This document shows positions 23,068-32,161 of a stretch of DNA of 64,000 bases, piece after piece. The first letter of the stretch is position 1. Every line of letters begins with the position of its first letter. The DNA is from Patescibacterium sp964487795 (GTDB lineage Bacteria > Patescibacteriota > Patescibacteriia > Patescibacteriales > Patescibacteriaceae). The notes under the pieces were generated by a model that had not been told where the DNA came from, ran no database searches, and saw only the letters and a list, made by a program, of their open reading frames with translations. The stretch covers positions 30,004 through 94,003 of the forward strand of contig CAZASI010000003.1 of assembly GCA_964487795.1 (NCBI GenBank). The letters are read 5' to 3'. The translations under genes and the position numbers were made by a program.

Positions 23068-26000
23068 TTAGTTATCGTTTGAATTTGGAATGGCTGATCT
23101 CTCGTTGGATGAGTTACTATCAACAGTGGCTGATTTTTTAGCTTTAATGGCAAAGAAATAGCTAGTACCATTATCAAGACCGCTTAATAAACGAGAATAG
23201 GTGTTTGCGGATACTTCCAGGCTATCAGTTAATTGTCCAGATCTAGTGCCATAAAATATTTTATAGCCAATAGCATTAACAAATGGCAACCATTTGAGAG
23301 TAACTGCGCCGTTAGCAGGCAAAGCTGAAATCAAATATGGTTCATTCGGTTTCTTCTTAATTTCCCCAGCATAATTACTAATGTTGCCGAATTGATCCAC
23401 TGAACGAACTGAAACATAATAATCAGTTGTATTATTCAGATTCGAGAATACTGCGTTTGGCTTATTAGGTAGCGGATCGGTGCGAACCGGCAGCGCCGTA
23501 GCGTACTGACCTTCTTCGGTACGCGGCTGAGAACCAATATACGCGATATAACTAACTGCTTCCGGTACCTTATCCCAAAATAGCGCAATTTGACCGTCCC
23601 CGCTTGAAACCTGCAGATTCGGAATAGCTGGCGGAGTAGTGTCGGCAGCTTTAATTTTAATTTCTGCAGAAAAAGCGCTTTCCTGGTTCTTTGCAGTCAG
23701 TGCGGTTACTGCGAAATAATAATTCAAACCGTTGACCAATCCTGAGATAGTCTTAGAAACTTCGGGACCACTCGGGATAACTTCTGTGTTGTAAATATAT
23801 TGTCGTGGATTAAGACCATAATACACTTTATATTTAGTCGCGTTCGGGACGGCGTTCCAGGTTAAGGTGACTTTGCTGCCAAGTGGGTCGGCTGTTGCGC
23901 GAGGATCAGGAATACCTGTCTGATTTTCACGGAAGAAGAAAAATTCTTTAAGCACTTCCGGCAAACAGCTACCGGCAATATTATTGCAATTCGCATCTGA
24001 ACTGCATTCACGACCAACGTTTGAACCGAACATACAAATTTTACGACCACCTTCTTTTACGATAGGTTCATCAATTAAAGCTGGCAAATCGTCTACCGTA
24101 CCTTCGCCGCTCCTGTCACGGCAATAATAGAATTCAATACCCGTTGCCGGATCACGCCACGGCCATTCATATTCAGGTGGGAATGATGAGTATATCGGCC
24201 AAGGATTTTCACACAAGAACAAGCGCAACTGGGCCGTTCCCTCTTTTGATTGACCAACGGTTGTTGGCTGATTGACCGTATCGGCGATAATGGTTGACTT
24301 AGCGCGCGCTAAAGTTTGCGCATCCTTTTTATTTCCCGCCGTTGCTATGGCTTCATGCTCTTCGCCCTCACGTACTACCGTAGCAACCTCAGAATTATCA
24401 GACGCCCAATTCCAACCCCATGCATAAATGCCAGAAATTGACTGTAGAGCCCGATTAGAACGGTCACGCGCTGTTGCAGAAAGTGATCCAGTCTGACCTG
24501 ACTTTTGGAAAAGTTGGAAGTTAGGTGCTATGGACACGTGGTCAACAACACAGACGTCTGCACCGCTCGTAAATGACCATAATTCAGTATTTTTGAATTC
24601 AGTGGTATTAAAGATTGTTGGAATTCCACGAGTTGCAGAACCAATCATACCAACACCGGACAGGTTCTTGATATTATCGTTATAATATTGTTTTGGATCG
24701 CCATTTCCCAAGTCATCCAATCCCGGATCACCTTGCAGAGCTACAAAATATCTAATATTCGGATCAAGTGGACGAGTTAAGCGGAAACTTACTTTTGTTT
24801 GCGTATCATTTATATCTTGTGCAACTACGGAACCCGGCACATAACAATAATTACTCAATACAGCAAAGGCACTCTTGGTCAAAACTTGCGGGAAAATCTT
24901 GGCAACAAATTTCTTAACTGAGAATAGAGCACGAGCGAATCGTGACTCAGGCAATTCAGCCTGAGCTACCAATGGGTATCCAACAGGACATTGCGCATTT
25001 CCATAGTCCGCTATCACTTTTACATTATCACTAACGGTTGAGATATCAATCTTTTGATTAAAATTTGCTTCTATAACAGTATTGCGACAGACACCTGTGG
25101 CATCCGCGACTGGTTCATGGTTCACAACTAAAGGTCTACTCTGACAACAACGCGCACCGGTTAATCCGCAACCTGTTGTTGCGGTATCGCCGCACATGCC
25201 GTCGCTTGTACAACCACAACATAGTCCTCTTTCGCCGGTATTACTGGTACAATCGCCTTGGTTAGCAATACAATCAAGTCCCGGGTTAATGTCCTTACAG
25301 GTATCACGTTCACCATTCACTGGCGGCTTACAGCAACAACGACAGGTGTCTTCTCCTACACCTGGTCCGGCGGTCGGCTCATTACCAATAGGTCCGTTAC
25401 CATATCCCGTCGGTAACAAGCATTGGTAACCGGTACTGCAAGATCCCGTACACGCATTAGTCAAAGGATCGCGACATGCCTCACCCGGACCCGGATCATC
25501 CGTCTTACATGTACAGCTTGCTGCATCACAACGCATATTTTGCGGACACGGGCTATTCTTATCACACAATCCCAATTCGTTAGCGCAAGAAATCGGAGCC
25601 TGTGCACAACCGGTTGTACACGCATTTAATTTGTTATAGGTGCCTGTAATCTGAGGAGCGACATTACACATATTTGGATATTCATTCGTGCAGTTATAAT
25701 ACGCGCAATACTGTAATCCGTTATCTTCAAAACGAGAACCATTCGGTACAACGCTCGTACAACGTCCTCCATTTTTTCCATCAACACAGCATTCAGCATG
25801 TTCAGAGCATTCAGCCGCAGATGTAATGCTCGAGCAATCGTTACAAACACCTCGGGCTACTTCTGAATTATCGCAGAATTTTCCAGTTGAGCCTGTGCAA
25901 TTACACAATGAATCATCCGGCACACCACCCACGACACAGCCGGTGCATAGTCCTAAATTTGTTCCAGAAATATCAGCACCACATGATCCTTCGCACGACA

Positions 26001-29000
26001 AACCTGCACAACAATCTTGGTTGGCTTTATTCTTATCACAGCAACAATCACATGTTCCCTGATCAGGCTTTTTACATTTGTTATCTGTCGGATCACAAGT
26101 CGAACCTGATGGACAAATAGTTTGATTAATTGCGCATTTACCTTCATTGCCGTTCATCTGGCAAGTGAAAGGATTATCACACTTAGTGCAATTTCCATTA
26201 ATAGCAGATGTATCAACACAGCGATTGTTACTAATCCTGATCCATCCGCTAGGACAGGTCTGTGCCCAATCTTTAATCATCCAACGGGGAGTATTATTAT
26301 AAATATCGCAAAAACCTTGTACGGATTGATTATCCTTCTTGATTACAACCTGCAAGCTATCTTTCATTTCGGTTTTTTTGCACGATTGCCCAGTTACCAT
26401 CACGCAGCGATTAAGTCCTATGTCATATCGACAAGCTCCTCCTTTACAACCAGGCTTATCATTACAAGACTGATCGCCGCAGACTCCTACTTCAACTAAT
26501 TCATTAGTTCCCGGATATGGCGAACAAAGTCCGGGAGAGTTTGGACAGTAAAAACCTTCAAGACATTGGTTATGTGAATAACCCGAACAAGAAGGAGGAT
26601 CACCGCAGTAGCTGTCACCAACACCGCCTATAGGTTCTTCACAATCTTGATTACAGCAAGTTCCGTCTCCGCACTTATTTTGTCCTGAAAGACATTGAGT
26701 ACACTTGCTCTCTTCTGCATCTTCACATTCGCCTTGAGCGCAGCACGCTGTACCGCATTGTTCTTGATCAGCCGCACAACTCGCAGAACTGCCAGTTGAG
26801 AAACGCCATTCATATACGCTGTTCGCGACAGAACCGTAACACTGACCCGCCGTGGCTTTACATTTTCCGGCTTCCGGCAAACCACTTGCGCAACACACCG
26901 CAGCGCTTCCGCAATCAGAATCTTGGGAACATAGTCCAACCATAAAGTTAACTGGATTGCTTTCTTGCGCTGGTGTTCCAACAATAATCTTAAATGGTCC
27001 ACTGGCCGCAGTTTGCGGAACAGTCGTAATAACTTTCCAGGGTTTAATACCTGAAGCCGACTGATCAATATCCCAAAAACTCAAGGCTTGTCCTTGCTGA
27101 CTCAAATTATTATAAAAGCGTGCAGTGCTATTGGCATTTTTTCCTTGGAAATATTCACCCCAAACAATTACCTGACTGTTAGCTTGACCAAGAGAAGGCT
27201 CGATACTGCAGACACCAGGGTTTGGAGTTCCTGTTGTTACATTAAATGTCAGGTTACCTGAATCCGCCGGATTAAATCCGCTGCGTGCAACTGTCAAAGG
27301 AAATGACTGTCCCGAACTAATACCACTCGGTACTTTAATAATGATCTGCTTATCGGTCCAGACAGATTGAGCACAGACCTCAGGAAAAGCATAGTCTGCT
27401 TCAAAACCAGTTGCAGGTCCAAAAAATACTTTGCTGCTCGCTTTCGTTGCTCCAAATCCGGAACCGCGTATTGTCACATATTGTCCTACCGGACCGGTCG
27501 ACGGATCGATTGAACTGATAATCGGACCCTCATAGGGTTCGTTCTCTTTAGTAAATGGTAAATAGTTACTGTCTACATTTGATTTTAAGACAAAGGTTGT
27601 CGTAGCGCCGTTTGATAAATTAGGGACTGTGGCGCTCCCCTGTTTTTCAGTATTAAATGATGAGATAAGAGCCTTGATATTACTTGAAAGATTTCCGTAA
27701 TACGCTTCACTCGATGAAAGTTTGATACCCTGATAGGCAACCACATCGTTAATTTTTCCGGCCTCAGGACTTAAGGCACAAATACCGGGACGATTAATTG
27801 CATTCTTTTGAAAGTTATGAATGAGAGGACCAAATTCATCATCTGTTGCTTCATCTGTGCCCCCGCTTGTTTCAATACTTATTTTTCCACTTTCAGCTCC
27901 AGCAGGTACTACAGCGATAATTTGTCCATCTTGCCATACAGCACTAATACAAGCCGGGTTACCTGCAGTCGCATCATCAGCTAAAACTGCTTGCGTCGGT
28001 GTACCATTTGCAGCTGTAAAGAATACTTTGCCGCGAGTGGTTCCAAAACCAGAACCGATAATCGTGACAAAATTTCCAGTCATACCATTCGGAGTTCCCA
28101 TATTGCAACTTGCATTTGCTCCACAGTCTTGCAATTCAGTCGCTTTGCGACAAAACTTATTATCATTGACACCGCCCATACAAAAACCTCCAGCAGGGGT
28201 TACCGAACTGATGATCGGACGATTAAGAGCAGAACAAGAAATACAAGATCCTCCACAATCAATATCAGTTTCGTCTCCGTCCTGAACACCGTTACAACAA
28301 TGCGCCGGTGCGACCGTATATTGTTTTTCGGCTGAAGCTACATTGCTATCAAGGTCATAGGCCGTTGCTTTTAAGGTTACTGTTTGACCGACCGGAATAT
28401 TAGAAGCATCCCAAGCGGTTTCAGCATTGAACGGACTGCCAATAAAAGGATTAGAATTATTAGAAATAGAGTTTATCAAATTTGCACCACTGAAAAAATC
28501 AATCATTGAGACTCCGTAATTATCAATACTACTCGCTCGCAATGTATTATTTGCCGTGGCACAAACTTGTTGATTGGTTAAATTGATACGCGGCACATCA
28601 GTATCCACAATATCTCCTGTTGTAAACTGAATTGTACAATTAGAAGTTCCGGCACAAGATAACTGATTGTCATCCATACTAATCACACCGCTCGTCCCGT
28701 TATTGACCGTCACGTTATACACAGTATTTTTTTCAAAACATTTTAGTGTTTCGTTCGGCGCTTCGCAATTTGCCGTTGGGACAAATTCTATCATTGATCC
28801 GTTTACCGACAAGTCTCCGGCGACAGATCCGTTAGCCGTAACTGCAAAATTAGTCGGATTTACCGTTGTAGCCTTAATATTTTTTGTAAATCTAAAACGA
28901 ATAACGGAGTTGCGCGGTATGTTTAATGAAAGATGAGCCGGTGTTGTTCCTGAAATAGCAAAGATATTAGTACCTCCACCTCCGACACCGCCGCCACCCC

Positions 29001-29403
29001 CTCCACCGCCGCCTCCACCATTAGTCGCACTTTGCAAACGGCTCATAACAAAAGTCGCAATACCAAACGAAGCTAAGATAATGACTAAACCAATAACACC
29101 ACCCATCATGATTTTCTTCGCTTGGTTTATTTTTTCTTCTTCACCTTTGGCAGTCATCCAAATAAACCCAGCATACATAATAATACCGATGGCGACAATT
29201 CCCAAAAAGCCCAGTGCATAACGAATAATCTTAGCAACCGTAGCTCGAGGATCCTGCGCACTTAAGCCGGTTCCTTCTGCAAAGTTCAGGCCTGTATCAA
29301 GGTTTCCTTGAGCTAAAACTGGTTCAACAAAATTCCATACTGAAAAAACGGCAATAATGACCGCGATGCTTACAAGTATTATTTTGAATCGTGATTTCAG
29401 CAT
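23068..29403 (-). CDS. Giant pilin-headed, cysteine-rich mosaic surface protein
   Basis: 2111 residues. Residues 1-31 are a signal peptide and about 55-125 hold two membrane helices of a TrbC/VirB2-like pilin segment (IIRYALGFLGIVAIGIIMYAGFIW). A Gly tract (11 Gly, Val, 4 Gly) follows. Then come a Big_5/SbsA-like Ig domain, several IPT/TIG domains (ISSIDPSTGPVGQYVTIRGSGFG type), a Cys-rich stretch of roughly 600 residues (about 820-1430) with many CC and CxxC pairs, a second Big_5-like and a Big_2-like part, and three fibronectin type III domains at about 1880-2100. It is presumably anchored by the pilin helices and exposed. Function is unknown; adhesion is inferred from the domain types. Confidence 0.85.
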   Translation of the reverse strand: MLKSRFKIILVSIAVIIAVFSVWNFVEPVLAQGNLDTGLNFAEGTGLSAQDPRATVAKIIRYALGFLGIVAIGIIMYAGFIWMTAKGEEEKINQAKKIMMGGVIGLVIILASFGIATFVMSRLQSATNGGGGGGGGGGGVGGGGTNIFAISGTTPAHLSLNIPRNSVIRFRFTKNIKATTVNPTNFAVTANGSVAGDLSVNGSMIEFVPTANCEAPNETLKCFEKNTVYNVTVNNGTSGVISMDDNQLSCAGTSNCTIQFTTGDIVDTDVPRINLTNQQVCATANNTLRASSIDNYGVSMIDFFSGANLINSISNNSNPFIGSPFNAETAWDASNIPVGQTVTLKATAYDLDSNVASAEKQYTVAPAHCCNGVQDGDETDIDCGGSCISCSALNRPIISSVTPAGGFCMGGVNDNKFCRKATELQDCGANASCNMGTPNGMTGNFVTIIGSGFGTTRGKVFFTAANGTPTQAVLADDATAGNPACISAVWQDGQIIAVVPAGAESGKISIETSGGTDEATDDEFGPLIHNFQKNAINRPGICALSPEAGKINDVVAYQGIKLSSSEAYYGNLSSNIKALISSFNTEKQGSATVPNLSNGATTTFVLKSNVDSNYLPFTKENEPYEGPIISSIDPSTGPVGQYVTIRGSGFGATKASSKVFFGPATGFEADYAFPEVCAQSVWTDKQIIIKVPSGISSGQSFPLTVARSGFNPADSGNLTFNVTTGTPNPGVCSIEPSLGQANSQVIVWGEYFQGKNANSTARFYNNLSQQGQALSFWDIDQSASGIKPWKVITTVPQTAASGPFKIIVGTPAQESNPVNFMVGLCSQDSDCGSAAVCCASGLPEAGKCKATAGQCYGSVANSVYEWRFSTGSSASCAADQEQCGTACCAQGECEDAEESKCTQCLSGQNKCGDGTCCNQDCEEPIGGVGDSYCGDPPSCSGYSHNQCLEGFYCPNSPGLCSPYPGTNELVEVGVCGDQSCNDKPGCKGGACRYDIGLNRCVMVTGQSCKKTEMKDSLQVVIKKDNQSVQGFCDIYNNTPRWMIKDWAQTCPSGWIRISNNRCVDTSAINGNCTKCDNPFTCQMNGNEGKCAINQTICPSGSTCDPTDNKCKKPDQGTCDCCCDKNKANQDCCAGLSCEGSCGADISGTNLGLCTGCVVGGVPDDSLCNCTGSTGKFCDNSEVARGVCNDCSSITSAAECSEHAECCVDGKNGGRCTSVVPNGSRFEDNGLQYCAYYNCTNEYPNMCNVAPQITGTYNKLNACTTGCAQAPISCANELGLCDKNSPCPQNMRCDAASCTCKTDDPGPGEACRDPLTNACTGSCSTGYQCLLPTGYGNGPIGNEPTAGPGVGEDTCRCCCKPPVNGERDTCKDINPGLDCIANQGDCTSNTGERGLCCGCTSDGMCGDTATTGCGLTGARCCQSRPLVVNHEPVADATGVCRNTVIEANFNQKIDISTVSDNVKVIADYGNAQCPVGYPLVAQAELPESRFARALFSVKKFVAKIFPQVLTKSAFAVLSNYCYVPGSVVAQDINDTQTKVSFRLTRPLDPNIRYFVALQGDPGLDDLGNGDPKQYYNDNIKNLSGVGMIGSATRGIPTIFNTTEFKNTELWSFTSGADVCVVDHVSIAPNFQLFQKSGQTGSLSATARDRSNRALQSISGIYAWGWNWASDNSEVATVVREGEEHEAIATAGNKKDAQTLARAKSTIIADTVNQPTTVGQSKEGTAQLRLFLCENPWPIYSSFPPEYEWPWRDPATGIEFYYCRDRSGEGTVDDLPALIDEPIVKEGGRKICMFGSNVGRECSSDANCNNIAGSCLPEVLKEFFFFRENQTGIPDPRATADPLGSKVTLTWNAVPNATKYKVYYGLNPRQYIYNTEVIPSGPEVSKTISGLVNGLNYYFAVTALTAKNQESAFSAEIKIKAADTTPPAIPNLQVSSGDGQIALFWDKVPEAVSYIAYIGSQPRTEEGQYATALPVRTDPLPNKPNAVFSNLNNTTDYYVSVRSVDQFGNISNYAGEIKKKPNEPYLISALPANGAVTLKWLPFVNAIGYKIFYGTRSGQLTDSLEVSANTYSRLLSGLDNGTSYFFAIKAKKSATVDSNSSNERSAIPNSNDN
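28972..29019. repeat. Triplet repeat encoding a poly-glycine linker
   Basis: Sixteen consecutive GGN codons broken by one GTC (Gly11-Val-Gly4) join the pilin-like head to the outer domains. GGN runs are prone to slippage, so the linker length may vary between strains. Confidence 0.85.
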
Positions 29404-29407
29404 AAAG

Positions 29408-32092
29408 TTACGGACAATTGCCGTCTGGTGTTAAATTGGTTGTTGGGACAAGATTACCTGCTCCGTCGCGACAGCAAGAAGGATTACCCGGACCGGCACT
29501 ACAACTCGGACCCGAGGACGGTTTAAAACAATTTTGATATATATCCTTAACACCGGAACCGACTTGTGACTGATATTGAGTTGCATCCCTAAAGGTGCCG
29601 TGTGACAAGAAAGCACTCGTTCGATCGGGCCTGCCATCAAGAGGAGCACTATCTTGATCTTCTTTGCGCACCCAGTACCCAATTGGATCATTAGCTACGC
29701 TCCATAAATTAATCAGTTTATGTGTAATTTGCTGAATACCGTTATCAATCAAAATGCTACCGGTAGACAAACTTGATGACATCATTAATTTTGAAAAAAC
29801 AATCTCTATTGCGCTGCTTAAATTAACATTTCCTTGGCCGTTAGGCGTATTCAAGCCAGCGATGGTCGGCGGAGTCAGATCAAGGCGATCACTAATCCAA
29901 AATGACCATAGGTAATTGTCGCCGCGTCCGGCATTATCCTGAACTGATATATTTTCATTATACGTGTCAACTCTTCCCTGAGGATTGTCATTTCTGTTTC
30001 CGTCCAACGAATTATCAGCTAAGTCCACAATTCCGTTCAAGCTCGAAGCAGTCGGATTGTTTTTATTGTTTGCAGCATCATTACACACACCCTGACTACA
30101 AGTAGTAAACGGAGTAACGGTACAGTCTTCATTTCTTGTACAGTCCTGGAGACTCGCCGCACTCACTTCAACTTTCAAATGACTATTAGCAGGCAAACAG
30201 TAGATATTTTCTCCGCAACCGTTCACGCCGCACTTTATATCGGAAATAAATTCGGCAGTTTTATATTGATTTGAAACAGTGAAGGTTCCGGCAAGTTGAT
30301 TACCGTCACAAGTTCCATTGGAGCATTTATAAGAGAGACATTCTTCGTCTTTAGTACAGGTAACACCACCAGCCAATGCTGTATCACTAGCATTAACGAC
30401 CTGAAGTTTATCTGCCAGCTCCGTACTTGAACCTGAAACAGTCAGCGGATTAACAGCTTCATTAAAATTAATTTGAATAACAGTATTTTTCGGCTCATCA
30501 GCCTTATCCTTAATACTATAGGTAGTACGCTGATCCGTTCCACCTTTCATCGTAGTAATAGCGATTTGTACCGCATTCGAACTTGAAAGTTCTATATTAT
30601 TACCTGACTGACCCGCCACTTTTGCTTTAATGTTGACGGTGGCGTTTTGTACCGGTAACGGGGAAGTTACTTCGGGATGAATCGCATTGACGGCCGCGGC
30701 AATATTATTTGCTGTAGCACCGGCATTAGCGCCCATACTTATTTGATTATTATTAGCAGCACCACTAACAAAAGTATAGGTTTTTGAACCGATTGTCAGT
30801 GTATCAGCCTGCTTAGCAGCCAGAACTGGAATATTCCAGCTGTGCCCCGCTGCAAAACCTGAGCCCAGACTCACTGTTAAACCGCAAGGACCGATGCTCA
30901 CACTATTGTTAATAATTGCAATGTCCGTATTAATAAGGCCTGGTTGACCATAGTCAATACGAGCCGCCAAATTTGCACCTTGTTGAATAATAGACAGGGA
31001 AACCGTTCCATCGGAACAGACGTTAGTACCTGCCAGCGTAGCATTTACTGCAAGGGGCGGTGTTTCAACAGGAGCAGTTCGAACTATAGTAGCACTTGCG
31101 GCTCGAAAAGCAGTGGGCTGTCCATTTAATTTAATTTCACCGCTTGCTTGAGTTGCTTGGCTTATACCACTCACCGCATCAGCAGCGTTATCAGTTAAAG
31201 GGAAGATACCTGAATCACCGATACTTCTAATTTTTGGTGAAACCAAATCAAGCGAATTACTTACTTGAAAATTCCAACGAAAATCTGTCAGTCTAAATGC
31301 TGGATCGCCATTGGCTTTTTTAAGCTCATCAGTAAGATTAACAGTATAGTCCGTTGGTCCGAGAGGTGAACCAAGATATGCGGGACCGGCCGGTTTAAAA
31401 ACGAATGTTTTATTATCAACGGAATTAACACTAACATCAGTTACGTTAGATGCCTGACTATCGCCAGGAGGAGTTTTAAAAATTTTAATACTGTCCGGTT
31501 TGATTTTTGCACCAGGTGCACAAACAGCCGGAGAGCCGCTTACGTTATCACAAATGCTCGAAGCAAGCATCGGCTCTCGAAAAGTTACGATGATACTCGT
31601 ATTACGCGGTACATCTCTCTGATACGGCTCAGGATAAACGCTTTGGATGATTCCGTTACCGAGCGCGCCAATTCCTTCTCCATTATTATTTCCGTTATTA
31701 TTACCTTCAACGTTACCAACTGCCTTCATTAAATTACTGAGAATAAATGAAACGATTCCGAATGAGGCTAAAATAATTATCAATCCGATAGCGGCATTTC
31801 TTAAAATTAATTTCGCTTGTGCAATCTTCTCTTCATTACCTCCGGAGTTCATCCAAATAAAACCCGCGTACATTATAAGTCCCACGGCGATAATACCGAG
31901 GAAACCCAAAACAATGCGAATAATCTTCGCAATGGTGATTCTAATATCCTGACCGGACAATCCTGTTTGCGCCGCAAAGTCGAGACCGGTATTAAGGTTT
32001 TGAGCACTGACTGGATGCAGCACAAAAAAACCGGTAGCGACCGCGATAATGCAGATGATGACTAAACTTAGTTTTAAACGCTTTTTATTCAT
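29408..32092 (-). CDS. Large pilin-headed surface protein, paralogous head to its neighbour
   Basis: About 894 residues from the ATG at 32092; the 37-residue longer reading lacks a Shine-Dalgarno and a signal-like start. The head is nearly the same as in the 2111-residue protein: signal peptide, LDFAAQTGLSGQDIRITIAKIIR, then two membrane helices (VLGFLGIIAVGLIMYAGFIWMN, IGLIIILASFGIVSFIL). An Asn/Gly linker (NNNGNNNGEG) is followed by Big_5-like Ig domains (YPEPYQRDVPRNTSIIVTFREPM and again near the C-terminus) and one small Cys-rich insert. It ends in a Cys-containing tail. It lies 4 bases upstream of the giant gene, so a duplicated pair. Confidence 0.82.
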   Translation of the reverse strand: MNKKRLKLSLVIICIIAVATGFFVLHPVSAQNLNTGLDFAAQTGLSGQDIRITIAKIIRIVLGFLGIIAVGLIMYAGFIWMNSGGNEEKIAQAKLILRNAAIGLIIILASFGIVSFILSNLMKAVGNVEGNNNGNNNGEGIGALGNGIIQSVYPEPYQRDVPRNTSIIVTFREPMLASSICDNVSGSPAVCAPGAKIKPDSIKIFKTPPGDSQASNVTDVSVNSVDNKTFVFKPAGPAYLGSPLGPTDYTVNLTDELKKANGDPAFRLTDFRWNFQVSNSLDLVSPKIRSIGDSGIFPLTDNAADAVSGISQATQASGEIKLNGQPTAFRAASATIVRTAPVETPPLAVNATLAGTNVCSDGTVSLSIIQQGANLAARIDYGQPGLINTDIAIINNSVSIGPCGLTVSLGSGFAAGHSWNIPVLAAKQADTLTIGSKTYTFVSGAANNNQISMGANAGATANNIAAAVNAIHPEVTSPLPVQNATVNIKAKVAGQSGNNIELSSSNAVQIAITTMKGGTDQRTTYSIKDKADEPKNTVIQINFNEAVNPLTVSGSSTELADKLQVVNASDTALAGGVTCTKDEECLSYKCSNGTCDGNQLAGTFTVSNQYKTAEFISDIKCGVNGCGENIYCLPANSHLKVEVSAASLQDCTRNEDCTVTPFTTCSQGVCNDAANNKNNPTASSLNGIVDLADNSLDGNRNDNPQGRVDTYNENISVQDNAGRGDNYLWSFWISDRLDLTPPTIAGLNTPNGQGNVNLSSAIEIVFSKLMMSSSLSTGSILIDNGIQQITHKLINLWSVANDPIGYWVRKEDQDSAPLDGRPDRTSAFLSHGTFRDATQYQSQVGSGVKDIYQNCFKPSSGPSCSAGPGNPSCCRDGAGNLVPTTNLTPDGNCP

Positions 32093-32126
32093 TTCTTTGA
32101 CTGGAAGTCTTGGCACTTTTATAATC

Positions 32127-32135
32127 ATAATACCA
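32127..32135 (-). promoter_or_regulatory. Extended -10 promoter of the surface-protein operon
   Basis: TGG-TATTAT at 32135-32127 on the minus strand, 34 bases before the ATG at 32092. It lies in the divergent region shared with rel. Confidence 0.4.
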
Positions 32136-32161
32136 CATACTAAAGACCTGACGCAACGCAT

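Noticed and set aside
26122..26499. Second plus-strand antisense frame within the giant gene
   Set aside because: Coding evidence clearly belongs to the minus strand (Cys-rich domains); the frame has no supporting motif.
27821..28285. Plus-strand frame inside the giant surface protein gene
   Set aside because: An antisense shadow of a repetitive, Gly/Ser/Pro-rich coding region; no start signal and no recognisable domain.
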